Program-made: the position numbers and the translations under genes
Assembly (NCBI GenBank): GCA_947594085.1
Contig: CANQEB010000066.1
Span: 1 to 11,002 of the forward strand
Origin: an uncultured Lachnospiraceae bacterium
Lineage (GTDB): Bacteria; Bacillota; Clostridia; Lachnospirales; Lachnospiraceae
Direction of reading: 5' to 3'
DNA length: 11,002 bases
Notes under the pieces: generated by a model
Seen by the model: the letters and a program-made list of their open reading frames with translations, nothing else
What the model was told of the DNA's origin: nothing
The model's database searches: none
Shown: piece by piece, positions 1-6,520 of the stretch
Position numbering within the stretch: the first letter of the stretch is position 1
Layout: each line of letters begins with the position of its first letter

Positions 1-1
1 C

Positions 2-580
2 ATCATGATTCTGCAGCCGGCCTACACGAGATACCACCTCGAGCTCGGCGAGATCTCCTCTTATCCGCCGGGATACAAGGAGAACGCGGGTATCTTCTGC
101 CACAACAATCCGTGGGTTTCCATCGCGGAGACGACCATCGGCCGCGGCAGCCGCGCGTTTGAGATCTACCGCAAGACCTGTCCGGCTTACCTCGAGGACA
201 TCAGCGAGATCCACTGCACCGAGCCGTACGTCTACTCTCAGATGGTGGCAGGCCGTGACGCCTACTACCACGGCCAGGCGAAGAACAGCTGGCTGACCGG
301 CACGGCGGCGTGGACCTTCGTCAACGTCTCCCAGCACATCCTCGGCGTGCAGCCGCAGTACGACGGCCTCGGTATCGACCCGTGCGTGCCGAAGGGCTTC
401 GGCGACTTCAAGCTGACCCGTAAGTTCCGCGGCGCGGACTATGAGATCGAAGTCCAGAATCCGGACGACGTCGAGAAGGGCGTAAAGAAGCTGATCGTGG
501 ACGGCAAGGAAGTCGCCGGCTGCGTCATTCCGTTCGAGGAAGGCAAGAAGTCTTACAAGGTCACGGTAGTGATGGGCTAA
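2..580 (+). CDS. Cellobiose phosphorylase (GH94), C-terminal part, 5' end outside the window
   Basis: This is the last roughly 192 residues of a GH94 phosphorylase. The family splits a beta-glucosidic disaccharide with phosphate to give glucose 1-phosphate and a free sugar in the cytoplasm. Conserved GH94 segments are easy to see: [18 protein letters not shown], then [14 protein letters not shown], then [14 protein letters not shown], then [18 protein letters not shown]. The His in the first block and the Thr in SWLTGTAAW probably belong to the phosphate pocket. The catalytic Asp of the (alpha/alpha)6 barrel lies upstream and is not visible. The EPYVYSQM and AKNSWLTG forms fit cellobiose phosphorylase better than the chitobiose enzyme, but laminaribiose or cellodextrin phosphorylase cannot be excluded from this fragment. 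Codons end mostly in C or G, more so than in the neighbouring genes, which suggests high expression. The frame is open to the left edge, so the Met codon at 5 is internal. A strong terminator follows. Confidence 0.93.
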   Translation: MMILQPAYTRYHLELGEISSYPPGYKENAGIFCHNNPWVSIAETTIGRGSRAFEIYRKTCPAYLEDISEIHCTEPYVYSQMVAGRDAYYHGQAKNSWLTGTAAWTFVNVSQHILGVQPQYDGLGIDPCVPKGFGDFKLTRKFRGADYEIEVQNPDDVEKGVKKLIVDGKEVAGCVIPFEEGKKSYKVTVVMG

Positions 581-648
581 AGCAAGACAAGAAGCCCTGC
601 ACAGTCATGCTAGGGATGACCTAGTGCAAGTATAGAATTCTCATGTGG

Positions 649-678
649 GAGAGGCTGCCGCAGCAGCCTCTCTTTTTT
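649..678 (+). terminator. Intrinsic terminator after the cellobiose phosphorylase gene
   Basis: A perfect 10-bp stem, GAGAGGCTGC (649-658) with GCAGCCTCTC (663-672), closes a 4-base CGCA loop and is followed at once by six T residues (673-678). It lies about 70 bases after the GH94 stop and isolates that gene from the one at 854. Confidence 0.95.
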
Positions 679-749
679 GAAGCTCATCCATCATTCCCTT
701 AAATATGTCGATTTTGTGACGTGTTTTCGGCACTTTTTCTTTCATTTTC

Positions 750-767
750 TGTTGACTACTTGTTGAC
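750..767 (+). repeat. Tandem TGTTGAC direct repeat, 11-bp period, over the -35 region
   Basis: TGTTGAC occurs at 750-756 and 761-767, so the two copies lie one helical turn apart. Such spacing is typical of dimeric response-regulator sites. Written as TGTTGA-N5-TGTTGA, it is one base per half-site away from the WalR form TGTWAH-N5-TGTWAH. The second copy also supplies the -35 box, so part of the likeness may simply be promoter sequence. Confidence 0.4.
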
Positions 768-791
768 ATTTTATTAAATATCGAGTAATAT
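763..791 (+). promoter_or_regulatory. Sigma-A-type promoter of the NlpC/P60 gene
   Basis: A perfect -35 box TTGACA (763-768) is separated by exactly 17 bases from TAATAT (786-791), one mismatch from TATAAT. Transcription would start near 797-799, about 55 bases before the start codon at 854. The -35 box is part of the second copy of a TGTTGAC direct repeat (750-756 and 761-767) with an 11-base period. Confidence 0.85.
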
Positions 792-807
792 TTTAGAAGG
801 AGATTTA

Positions 808-819
808 ATGAAATTGTAA
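808..819 (+). CDS. Possible three-codon leader ORF (Met-Lys-Leu-stop)
   Basis: The bases ATG AAA TTG TAA (808-819) follow a very good Shine-Dalgarno sequence, AAGGAG (797-802), with a 5-base gap. This site is stronger than the AAGGGG (838-843) serving the main gene downstream. The predicted transcription start (about 797-799) would put the Shine-Dalgarno at the extreme 5' end of the mRNA, so it may not be fully usable. It could be a minimal upstream ORF that tunes translation, or chance. Confidence 0.25.
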   Translation: MKL

Positions 820-853
820 TTTTTGTGTTCTGATTTCAAGGGGTATTGTTATC

Positions 854-2653
854 ATGAAAAAATATAGAGTCCTGTTGTTGTTTTCTGTCATAGGAATGCT
901 TATATCAGGCATGTCGTCCATGAGCGCGAGCGCCGCGTGGGTAAACGTCGGAAACGGCCATATGTATACGCAAGAGGCTGCTCCGGGATACCTGACCGGC
1001 CTGAACAAAATCGGAGATCATACCTATTATTTCAACGACCAGGGCATCATGCAGACCGGCTTCCAGACGATTCAGGGCAAGCGGTACTACTTCAACGCGC
1101 TTGGCCAACTGCAGTTCGGGCGTTTTGTCGCGTCAGATGGAAAGACCTACTACGGAGACAAGGCTACCGGCGTCCTCGTCACGAACAAGTGGGTGAAGAA
1201 GCGCTATTACCAGGCGGACGGATCCATGGCTGTCAATACCTGGATCGGCAGAAGATATGTCGGAGCAAATGGTCTTTACACCGGCACCAGAAGCAATACC
1301 GGCTGGGTCACCAGGGGAACCCAGAGATTCTACTATACCCAGAATGGCACCATGTACCGAGGGAAATTATTGCTCGACGGTAAGCTCTACTACCTCGACC
1401 CTTCGACCGGTGCGATGAAGACTGGCTGGTTTGTGATAGGGGGTAGTCATTACTATGCCAAGCCAAACGGTGTACTTGTCGTCAACAAATGGAAGAATGG
1501 CAGATATCTTACGAGCAGTGGCGCTGCGGCCACCGGATGGCAGACAATCGGGAACAATACGTACTATCTTGATCCGGCTACCGGCATCAAAAAGACCGGC
1601 TGTGTCAAGCTCGGAGCGTACAGATACTTTTTCGATTCCAACGGCAGACTGTGCAAGAATACCTGGGTAAATTCACGGAAGTATTATGCGTCTGCTTCCG
1701 GTGTATTGCTTACCGGACTTCAGAACATCAACGGCTCCATATACTTCTTTAAGGCCAACGGAAAGAAAGTCACCAATAAATTAAAGACCGTCAACTCTAA
1801 CACATACTATTTCATGAAAAACGGAGCCGCCGCCAAGATGATGTGGGTGAAGCTTGACTCCAACTATTACTATTTCCAAAAAAATGGCAGTATGGCCAAA
1901 AATAAATGGATTGGCGATCATTATGTGGATCTGAACGGAATCAGAACAAACGAGACCAAAAAGACCGGATGGCAGACGATCGACGGGAAAAAATATTATT
2001 ACACGAAAAAGGGCGCCCTGGTTACCGGCTGGGAGACCATCAACGGAAGTCGTTACTACTTTAACAAAAACGACGGGGAGATGATAACCGGTCTTCAGGT
2101 AATCGACAACAAAAAGCATTATTTTTACGTAGATGGACGGTTGGCGACATCTGTCACGATCGCGGTCGGCTCAAAAGAGTACACGATCGATTCCGACGGC
2201 GCTATCATCGCTGAGAAGAGCATCAAAGTTTCCGGCAATTCAACGGGAAGCAAGATTGTCAACTATGCGATACAATTCATCGGTAATCCTTATGTATGGG
2301 GCGGCACAAGCCTCACAAACGGAGCTGACTGTTCCGGTTTCGTACAAACCGTATTTGGACACTTTGGCATCAAGCTGCTTCGTGTCGCAGACGATCAGAT
2401 GAAAGGCCCCAGCTCCGCGATCTCGAGCGACTACAAGAGGCCAGTCGTTGTGGACTTCTCTGACGTCAAGAACATGCAGCCAGGAGACCTGGTCTTCTAT
2501 GGAGCGCCCACTTACGCATCGCACGTGGCAATCTACATGGGCGATGGAAAGATCGTACACGCGAGCAATTCCCAGCCGTATCCAGCTGGCGGGATCAAGA
2601 TTTCCGACTATGATTATTCGACCCCGGTACGCGTCGTGCGCTACTGGTCCTGA
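854..2653 (+). CDS. Secreted NlpC/P60 peptidase with about 18 cell-wall-binding repeats
   Basis: A 599-aa secreted wall hydrolase. Residues 1-28 are a signal peptide: MKK, a hydrophobic stretch, then SASA before the mature part. Residues about 40-455 hold roughly 18 aromatic/glycine repeats of about 20 aa of the choline/glucan-binding type, for example TGWQTIDGKKYYYTKKGALV and TGWETINGSRYYF, which anchor proteins to surface polysaccharide. Residues about 465-599 are an NlpC/P60 domain with all three expected catalytic residues: Cys493 in ADCSGF, His557 in SHVAIYMG and His569 in IVHAS. The family cuts peptidoglycan stem peptides, usually the D-gamma-Glu to diamino-acid bond. The start at 854 is chosen because it begins the signal peptide and follows AAGGGG (838-843) with a 10-base gap. 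It has its own promoter and is monocistronic. A role in cell separation or wall turnover is likely; the surface ligand is unknown. Confidence 0.93.
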   Translation: MKKYRVLLLFSVIGMLISGMSSMSASAAWVNVGNGHMYTQEAAPGYLTGLNKIGDHTYYFNDQGIMQTGFQTIQGKRYYFNALGQLQFGRFVASDGKTYYGDKATGVLVTNKWVKKRYYQADGSMAVNTWIGRRYVGANGLYTGTRSNTGWVTRGTQRFYYTQNGTMYRGKLLLDGKLYYLDPSTGAMKTGWFVIGGSHYYAKPNGVLVVNKWKNGRYLTSSGAAATGWQTIGNNTYYLDPATGIKKTGCVKLGAYRYFFDSNGRLCKNTWVNSRKYYASASGVLLTGLQNINGSIYFFKANGKKVTNKLKTVNSNTYYFMKNGAAAKMMWVKLDSNYYYFQKNGSMAKNKWIGDHYVDLNGIRTNETKKTGWQTIDGKKYYYTKKGALVTGWETINGSRYYFNKNDGEMITGLQVIDNKKHYFYVDGRLATSVTIAVGSKEYTIDSDGAIIAEKSIKVSGNSTGSKIVNYAIQFIGNPYVWGGTSLTNGADCSGFVQTVFGHFGIKLLRVADDQMKGPSSAISSDYKRPVVVDFSDVKNMQPGDLVFYGAPTYASHVAIYMGDGKIVHASNSQPYPAGGIKISDYDYSTPVRVVRYWS

Positions 2654-2681
2654 CTTTAATTGTCTAATGTTTAATTGCTTA

Positions 2682-2723
2682 TTTGCGCATGTCTATTCAG
2701 AATATTCTGTCAGCATGCGCAAA
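2682..2723. repeat. Nested palindrome: 10-bp arms around a 12-bp perfect palindrome
   Basis: The arms TTTGCGCATG (2682-2691) and CATGCGCAAA (2714-2723) are perfect inverted repeats. Between them sits the perfect palindrome CAGAATATTCTG (2698-2709). RNA from either strand could fold into a hairpin, but no T-run follows on either side, so a standard intrinsic terminator is unlikely. It starts 29 bases after the NlpC/P60 stop. It may be a protein-binding site, an mRNA 3'-end stabiliser or a Rho-type end. Confidence 0.75.
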
Positions 2724-2848
2724 ATACTGAAAGCTTTTCTGTCAAGGCCTTGCGCCGAATTCTTTTTCCTCTCTTCGATTTTATCAGAATCCACAAAACA
2801 TCTGTTCTCAGAAAAAACTATGTAAACCATTTTTTCAACCTCATTTTT

Positions 2849-2920
2849 TGTGGATAATGTGGATAAGTCAGTGTATAATTCCATCTTGACTGACTTTCCG
2901 CTCTTCAAAGCTGTGGATAA
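2849..2920 (-). promoter_or_regulatory. Cluster of three perfect DnaA boxes
   Basis: TGTGGATAA, the complement of the DnaA box TTATCCACA, occurs at 2849-2857, directly again at 2858-2866, and at 2912-2920. All three match the consensus at every base and point the same way. Between boxes two and three lies the inverted repeat AAGTCAGT (2865-2872) / ACTGACTT (2889-2896). AT-rich sequence such as ACTATAAATATTATG (2921-2935) follows. DnaA boxes bind the initiator DnaA. Outside oriC such clusters can titrate DnaA or control replication timing. No dnaA, dnaN, rpmH, parA or rep gene is visible here, so oriC is not claimed. Confidence 0.65.
2865..2896. repeat. 8-bp perfect inverted repeat between DnaA boxes two and three
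   Basis: AAGTCAGT (2865-2872) and ACTGACTT (2889-2896) are perfect reverse complements around 16 bases. The left arm overlaps the last two bases of the second DnaA box, and the spacer contains TATAAT. No T-run follows, so it does not look like a terminator. It may be a second binding site within the DnaA-box locus. Confidence 0.6.
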
Positions 2921-3079
2921 ACTATAAATATTATGTCGACTTTTGTCCTTTCCGTCATTCTGTATTCTTTTAAACTTTGTGCAGATTTACCCTTCTCCGC
3001 TCAAAAGAACATACTTTCTGTCATTTTCTCTTTTAAATATTTCTGATTATTCCATAAATTGTATTTCTCATTCATAAAA

Positions 3080-5554
3080 TTACAAATCCGTCTTCAGGTA
3101 TGACACAAACCGGTTTCCAGCTTGCTCAAACAGTGCTTTGCTGTCCTGCGGTCCATAGAAATAGGTCTCCGTCTCGCCCGGGCGCAGAAGGATTGTATTG
3201 CCAAAATCATCGTAGCCGGTGACGATGACAACTCCGTCCGGCGTAGCCGCAAGCACCGGCTGACCCTGCCCCACGAAGTATAGCACCTGCTCCAGTGTAC
3301 AGCCTGTCAGATTCACCGCGTCTTTTCCAAGTGAAGCCTCCAGCGTCTCGATATCCATCGTTCCGCTCTTCACAACCTCAGGAATATTCTCCACCTTGAT
3401 CTTGGCGGTCTCAGCCCGGTTTCCGCGTTCCCAGACAAATTCTTTCGCATGATTGATCACCACGCCAACCTTCTCATCCGCCCTGCGAATCGCCTCCGAC
3501 GCGGTCGGCCACATGCTCTCCATGCTGCCTCCCGCATACACATAATACAGCTTTTCACGGCCTGCGTTCTTTGGAATTCGAACGGTCCGCTCCTCATCGT
3601 GCACCAGAAGCCTGCTCGTCACCACCTGCGGATTCTTGTCCGTGATCGTCGTGCCAACCCTCAGCAAGATCGTCGTCTGCCGGATATCATCCTCCTGTGT
3701 CGCGATGCCATACACGACATCCTCTTCGGTATCCATACCGACAATCTGATCCTCCAGCGTCTCCGCATAACCCTGGTTTGTCTTCACAACTCTGGTCAGC
3801 TTCAGCACATGGTTTACCTGCTTCGCCTCCGTCACGTAGGAATTCGGCGTCTCGTATGTCATCAGCTGTTCTCCGGCTCCGTTTACAATCACCAGTTGAT
3901 ACATCGGAAAGATCTCATTGCCCTCATCCAAGTCGTTGACATCCGCCGCCAGCGCTTTTCCATAGACAAGATCCTCTCCCATGTAGGCAACCGGCCGAAT
4001 CCATTCATCCGCCTGGCAGGTTATCTCCCGTACCTCTCCCGTCTCGAAATCCATCATGTACAAGGTCTGTGATTGATATCGTTTGCCTTCCTTTAACCAG
4101 CTAAAATACCTATTTGACTCCGAGCTCGCAAAGCATCTGTTCTTTACGCCGTCGATTACATGCGCATACTCTCTCCGGACAAGATCGACGCGATACACGA
4201 TGCCTTCCAGAAGCAAGTAACAGTCTGTCCGATCGTTTGTGACATAAGCCAGAGAATCAATATCCAGCTTGAGCATATCGTATGCTTCCATTGTCTCCAC
4301 GAACAGAATCTCCTCCACCGTCGAGGAAGCCTCTTCATAATAATAGATCCCAACTCCGTTCTGGCCTTCCCGCGTCCCGCGGTTCATATATCCGGAAACC
4401 GCAAACCAGACGTCCCCGCTCTCATCCACGCGAAGCACCTTGATGTTGTTGCGAGAGTAAAAATCTCGATAATCCATGTTTTTCTGTTGCGGGAAACCAA
4501 ACACACGCACGAGCTGACCGCCGTTCACACGATACGTCCACAACTCATTCTCCTGCACAAACGCAACTACTTTTTTCTGCTCATCAAACGCATACTCCAC
4601 ATCCTGATCCGTAATGCCGAGGAATATGCCTTCCGGCTGCAGCACAACGCCATTCGTGTTGAACACCGCATCCGTCGATCTTGTAAAATCCAAAAGGAAC
4701 ACACGTGTGTCTGTATAGCGCAGCCGGTAAAATTCATTGACATTATATACCTCGTTGACCCCTTCCTGATTTACGGCGGAGATTCGATACTCCAGCACAA
4801 AAGAAGCGGTCGTCGCGTTGATATCGACGAGGCTTGGGGTCGGCTTGTAATATATTTGTGGGTCCAAATCTCCCCACATCAGCTGGGAAACCGTATCATG
4901 GATGTCCATTTTTGCCAGGGAGCGCGATTGTCCTGTCGTCTCATTCGGCTCCACAACGGTTCCAAGTGCGTTTTCGTCTGTCTTGTAGACGCACTTTTCG
5001 TAAAATCCGGTGACAAAGTCGAGATAAGAACTCAGATGAAGACCGTCCTCCAGAAGCAGCCGCGTATAATAATAGATCTCTCTGCCTCCCACGATCACTT
5101 GAAGCTTCAAAATATATTCCTGCTCAAGCAGCATCTGGTTCTGAAGCTGGAGCGTGGCTATAATATATCCGTCTTCTTCTTCGGTCTTAATCACATTGGT
5201 ATTTTCCAGTGAATCCATCCCGTCCAACGTCAGGACTTCGTATGAAATCGCCTCTATATTTGTGCCAAAGGGCTGAATCTGAATGTCCAACAGATGGTCA
5301 TCTGACAGAACAGTCACCGTATCCCGGATATATTCAACATCCATTTCCTGCGCATATCCGTGCAAGCAGTTGTAGCTAACCCCGTTGTTTCGCATATAGA
5401 CAAGCGGGAACGTTGAATTCTCCATCGCTTCCGCCGTGCTCGGTGTAGTCCGATTGATCAACCGGCCAAAACCGAGCACCGCAACGACAAAAATCACTGC
5501 CAAGACCACGACCCGCACAATGATATTCTTAATCAGAGAAACTGTATCTTGCAT
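3080..5554 (-). CDS. Membrane-anchored extracytoplasmic protein, propeller-like middle, degenerate C39-peptidase-like end; function unknown
   Basis: An 824-aa protein I do not recognise by name. Residues about 9-32 form one transmembrane helix (VRVVVLAVIFVVAVLGFG), so most of the chain should be outside the cell. Residues about 35-300 look beta-rich. Residues about 310-670 carry repeated short units such as DESGDVWFAVSGYMNRG, ECYLLLEGIVYRVDL-like strands and LYMMDFETGEVREI, as in a beta-propeller. The last 135 residues resemble the C39-like papain fold, with a VTGYDDFGNTILLRP motif around residue 780, but I see no catalytic Cys or His. I chose the ATG at 5554 because GGAG (5564-5567) sits 9 bases upstream and a promoter at 5588-5616 would start RNA near 5581. 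The ATG at 5569 (829 aa) has no good Shine-Dalgarno. It lies downstream of the 237-aa gene and may be co-transcribed with it. A sensing or scaffolding role is possible but unproven. Confidence 0.75.
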   Translation of the reverse strand: MQDTVSLIKNIIVRVVVLAVIFVVAVLGFGRLINRTTPSTAEAMENSTFPLVYMRNNGVSYNCLHGYAQEMDVEYIRDTVTVLSDDHLLDIQIQPFGTNIEAISYEVLTLDGMDSLENTNVIKTEEEDGYIIATLQLQNQMLLEQEYILKLQVIVGGREIYYYTRLLLEDGLHLSSYLDFVTGFYEKCVYKTDENALGTVVEPNETTGQSRSLAKMDIHDTVSQLMWGDLDPQIYYKPTPSLVDINATTASFVLEYRISAVNQEGVNEVYNVNEFYRLRYTDTRVFLLDFTRSTDAVFNTNGVVLQPEGIFLGITDQDVEYAFDEQKKVVAFVQENELWTYRVNGGQLVRVFGFPQQKNMDYRDFYSRNNIKVLRVDESGDVWFAVSGYMNRGTREGQNGVGIYYYEEASSTVEEILFVETMEAYDMLKLDIDSLAYVTNDRTDCYLLLEGIVYRVDLVRREYAHVIDGVKNRCFASSESNRYFSWLKEGKRYQSQTLYMMDFETGEVREITCQADEWIRPVAYMGEDLVYGKALAADVNDLDEGNEIFPMYQLVIVNGAGEQLMTYETPNSYVTEAKQVNHVLKLTRVVKTNQGYAETLEDQIVGMDTEEDVVYGIATQEDDIRQTTILLRVGTTITDKNPQVVTSRLLVHDEERTVRIPKNAGREKLYYVYAGGSMESMWPTASEAIRRADEKVGVVINHAKEFVWERGNRAETAKIKVENIPEVVKSGTMDIETLEASLGKDAVNLTGCTLEQVLYFVGQGQPVLAATPDGVVIVTGYDDFGNTILLRPGETETYFYGPQDSKALFEQAGNRFVSYLKTDL

Positions 5555-5587
5555 AGAAATGTGCTCCATCCTAAAGTATTTTTTTAC

Positions 5588-5616
5588 ACTATACCACTAA
5601 CCACCCAAAATGGCAA
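5588..5616 (-). promoter_or_regulatory. Internal promoter in front of the 824-aa gene
   Basis: Read on the minus strand, TTGCCA (5611-5616) and TATAGT (5588-5593) are separated by exactly 17 bases. Each differs from consensus by one base. The start point would be about 27 bases before the ATG at 5554, leaving room for its GGAG ribosome site. The same RNA would barely reach past the alternative ATG at 5569, which supports the shorter reading. Confidence 0.55.
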
Positions 5617-5636
5617 ATCCAGTCAGTGCCTCTTTG

Positions 5637-6350
5637 TCAGAATTGTCTGCGTTTGCAGCCGCGGTACCTGCATCTGCGATGATACATCTCATTCAGAAGA
5701 AGTACCCTTGCCAGATCCCGCCCCCAGCTTCTCCCCAAAGTGTCCACCCTGGAATCTCTATACTGCATCGACAATACTTCCTCTGGCTCCTGCGCTTCTT
5801 CCTCCGGAAATTGATCCTTCACCTGTCCGAAAATGTGTTCTTCCATACGGTACACTGCAGACCGGTCCGGATATTCATCAAACATCGGGCTTCCCTCATA
5901 CTCCAGCTTGTCGCATTCCTCCTCGACATAGGGCAGCAACAATTTTACGGCCTCTGAGTACATTGACTGCATCTTGCGCAAATCCCGCTCTGCCTCCTGC
6001 TGCTCCTCCATGACTTGCGCGTAATCCGGTGTCATGAAATACGGCTGTATATCACACAGCTCTGCTACTTCATCCGCCGCCGGCGTCTTGCCTAAGCCTG
6101 ATGCCGCATCTCTTTCTGGTGCTTTCCCTAATCCTGCCACTTCGCCTGCTACTGGCGTCTGATCTGCTGTTTCGTCTCTTTTTGGCATCTTATCTGGTCC
6201 TGATGCTTCGTCTGCCACCGGCAGCTCTTCCTCCCCCACATAAGGATTCCAACCGCTCTGCTCCCGCTCCCGGTCAATTTCCTCCGCCTCCATAAACGTG
6301 CTGCGGACCACAGGAAGCTTAACTGAATCATCTCTCATCGCACTATACAT
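5637..6350 (-). CDS. Uncharacterised 237-aa protein with internal repeat block and Arg-rich tail
   Basis: I do not recognise this protein. It has no signal peptide or membrane helix, so it is probably cytoplasmic. Residues about 40-96 are a low-complexity repeat block: ADEASGPDKMPKRDE, then AGEVAGLGKAPERDA, then ADEVAEL. Residues about 105-185 look like a folded, acidic, helical region (EEQQEAERDLRKMQSMYSEA, then LLLPYVEEECDKLEYEG). The end is basic (LLLNEMYHRRCRYRGCKRRQF, taken in two parts around residue 225), with Cys and Arg alternating, which could bind nucleic acid or a phosphate-rich partner. The ATG at 6350 has AGAGG 6 bases upstream and a good promoter. The 824-aa gene begins 82 bases after its stop on the same strand, so the two probably act together. 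Confidence 0.8.
   Translation of the reverse strand: MYSAMRDDSVKLPVVRSTFMEAEEIDREREQSGWNPYVGEEELPVADEASGPDKMPKRDETADQTPVAGEVAGLGKAPERDAASGLGKTPAADEVAELCDIQPYFMTPDYAQVMEEQQEAERDLRKMQSMYSEAVKLLLPYVEEECDKLEYEGSPMFDEYPDRSAVYRMEEHIFGQVKDQFPEEEAQEPEEVLSMQYRDSRVDTLGRSWGRDLARVLLLNEMYHRRCRYRGCKRRQF
6064..6226 (-). repeat. In-frame tandem repeat of about 72 bp within the 237-aa gene
   Basis: Two related units of 72 and 69 bases begin at 6064 and 6136, with a partial third from 6205. The clearest shared piece is GCTACTTCATCCGCCGCC (6064) against GCCACTTCGCCTGCTACT (6136). The periods are multiples of three, so copy-number changes keep the frame. The protein unit is about 24 aa, rich in Ala, Gly, Glu, Asp and Lys. 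Copies have drifted at many positions, so the block is not recent. Confidence 0.7.
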
Positions 6351-6378
6351 TGTATACCTCTTTTCAGAGTGTCATTTT

Positions 6379-6407
6379 ATTATATGTCTCAGCGCACACA
6401 ATGTCAG
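6379..6407 (-). promoter_or_regulatory. Promoter of the 237-aa/824-aa transcription unit
   Basis: On the minus strand CTGACA (6402-6407), five of six bases of the -35 consensus, is 17 bases from a perfect TATAAT (6379-6384). RNA would start near 6372, about 22 bases before the ATG at 6350, and would include the AGAGG ribosome site (6357-6361). Confidence 0.8.
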
Positions 6408-6504
6408 CAGTCCATCTCTGTTTTATAAAATTATTGTTTCTTTTTTCCTGTATTTCCTGTATGATAATAAATCAGAAAGCATAGATTTCCATATTTATCA
6501 TAGC

Positions 6505-6511
6505 AGAGGAG
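6505..6511 (+). promoter_or_regulatory. Ribosome binding site of the serine hydrolase gene
   Basis: AGAGGAG at 6505-6511 is 9 bases before the ATG at 6521 and fixes that start. A -10-like TATGATAAT lies at 6460-6468, but I find no matching -35 box, so the promoter of this gene stays uncertain. Confidence 0.75.
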
Positions 6512-6520
6512 ACTTTATCA

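Larger units (their letters stand above)
2654..3079. other. AT-rich convergent intergenic region without a convincing gene
   Basis: This spacer lies between the 3' ends of two convergent genes. By hand count 2701-3060 is about 34% GC, against roughly 50% in the flanking genes. It contains a nested palindrome (2682-2723), the palindrome CAAGGCCTTG (2743-2752), three perfect DnaA boxes (2849-2920) around an 8-bp inverted repeat, and a weak direct repeat CTTTCYGTCATT (2948-2959 and 3014-3025). No stem with a T-run that would make a standard terminator was found for either flanking gene. Confidence 0.8.

Noticed and set aside
610..624. Small hairpin CTAGG-N5-CCTAG upstream of the main terminator
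   Set aside because: Only five pairs plus wobble and no T-run. The strong terminator at 649-678 explains transcript termination without it.
2682..2723. Possible dif (XerCD) recombination site, because of GCGCAT next to an AT-rich palindrome
   Set aside because: The arm spacing and the central sequence do not match the 28-bp dif layout of B. subtilis or E. coli. The likeness is limited to a few bases.
2874..2879. TATAAT on the plus strand as a promoter
   Set aside because: There is no -35 box at 16-18 bases, and downstream on that strand lies only the antisense of the 824-aa gene. It falls in the loop of an inverted repeat.
2693..2908. A 71-codon minus-strand frame through the DnaA-box region
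   Set aside because: It would start at TTG or an internal ATG with only a weak GGAAAG upstream. Its codons simply read through the DnaA boxes and palindromes, and its product resembles no family I know.
2849..2920. Calling the DnaA-box spacer the chromosomal origin
   Set aside because: No dnaA, dnaN, rpmH, gidA or parA-type gene is present, only three boxes are visible, and both flanking genes point towards the spacer. Genome context would be needed.
3449..4072. A 207-codon plus-strand frame
   Set aside because: It is also antisense to the 824-aa protein gene. There is no ribosome site, and the Arg/His/Leu-rich composition is typical of a shadow frame.
4160..5212. A 350-codon plus-strand frame
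   Set aside because: It is antisense to the 824-aa membrane protein gene. Its product is rich in His, Ile and Arg with no domain pattern, while the minus strand has a coherent protein with a promoter and ribosome site.
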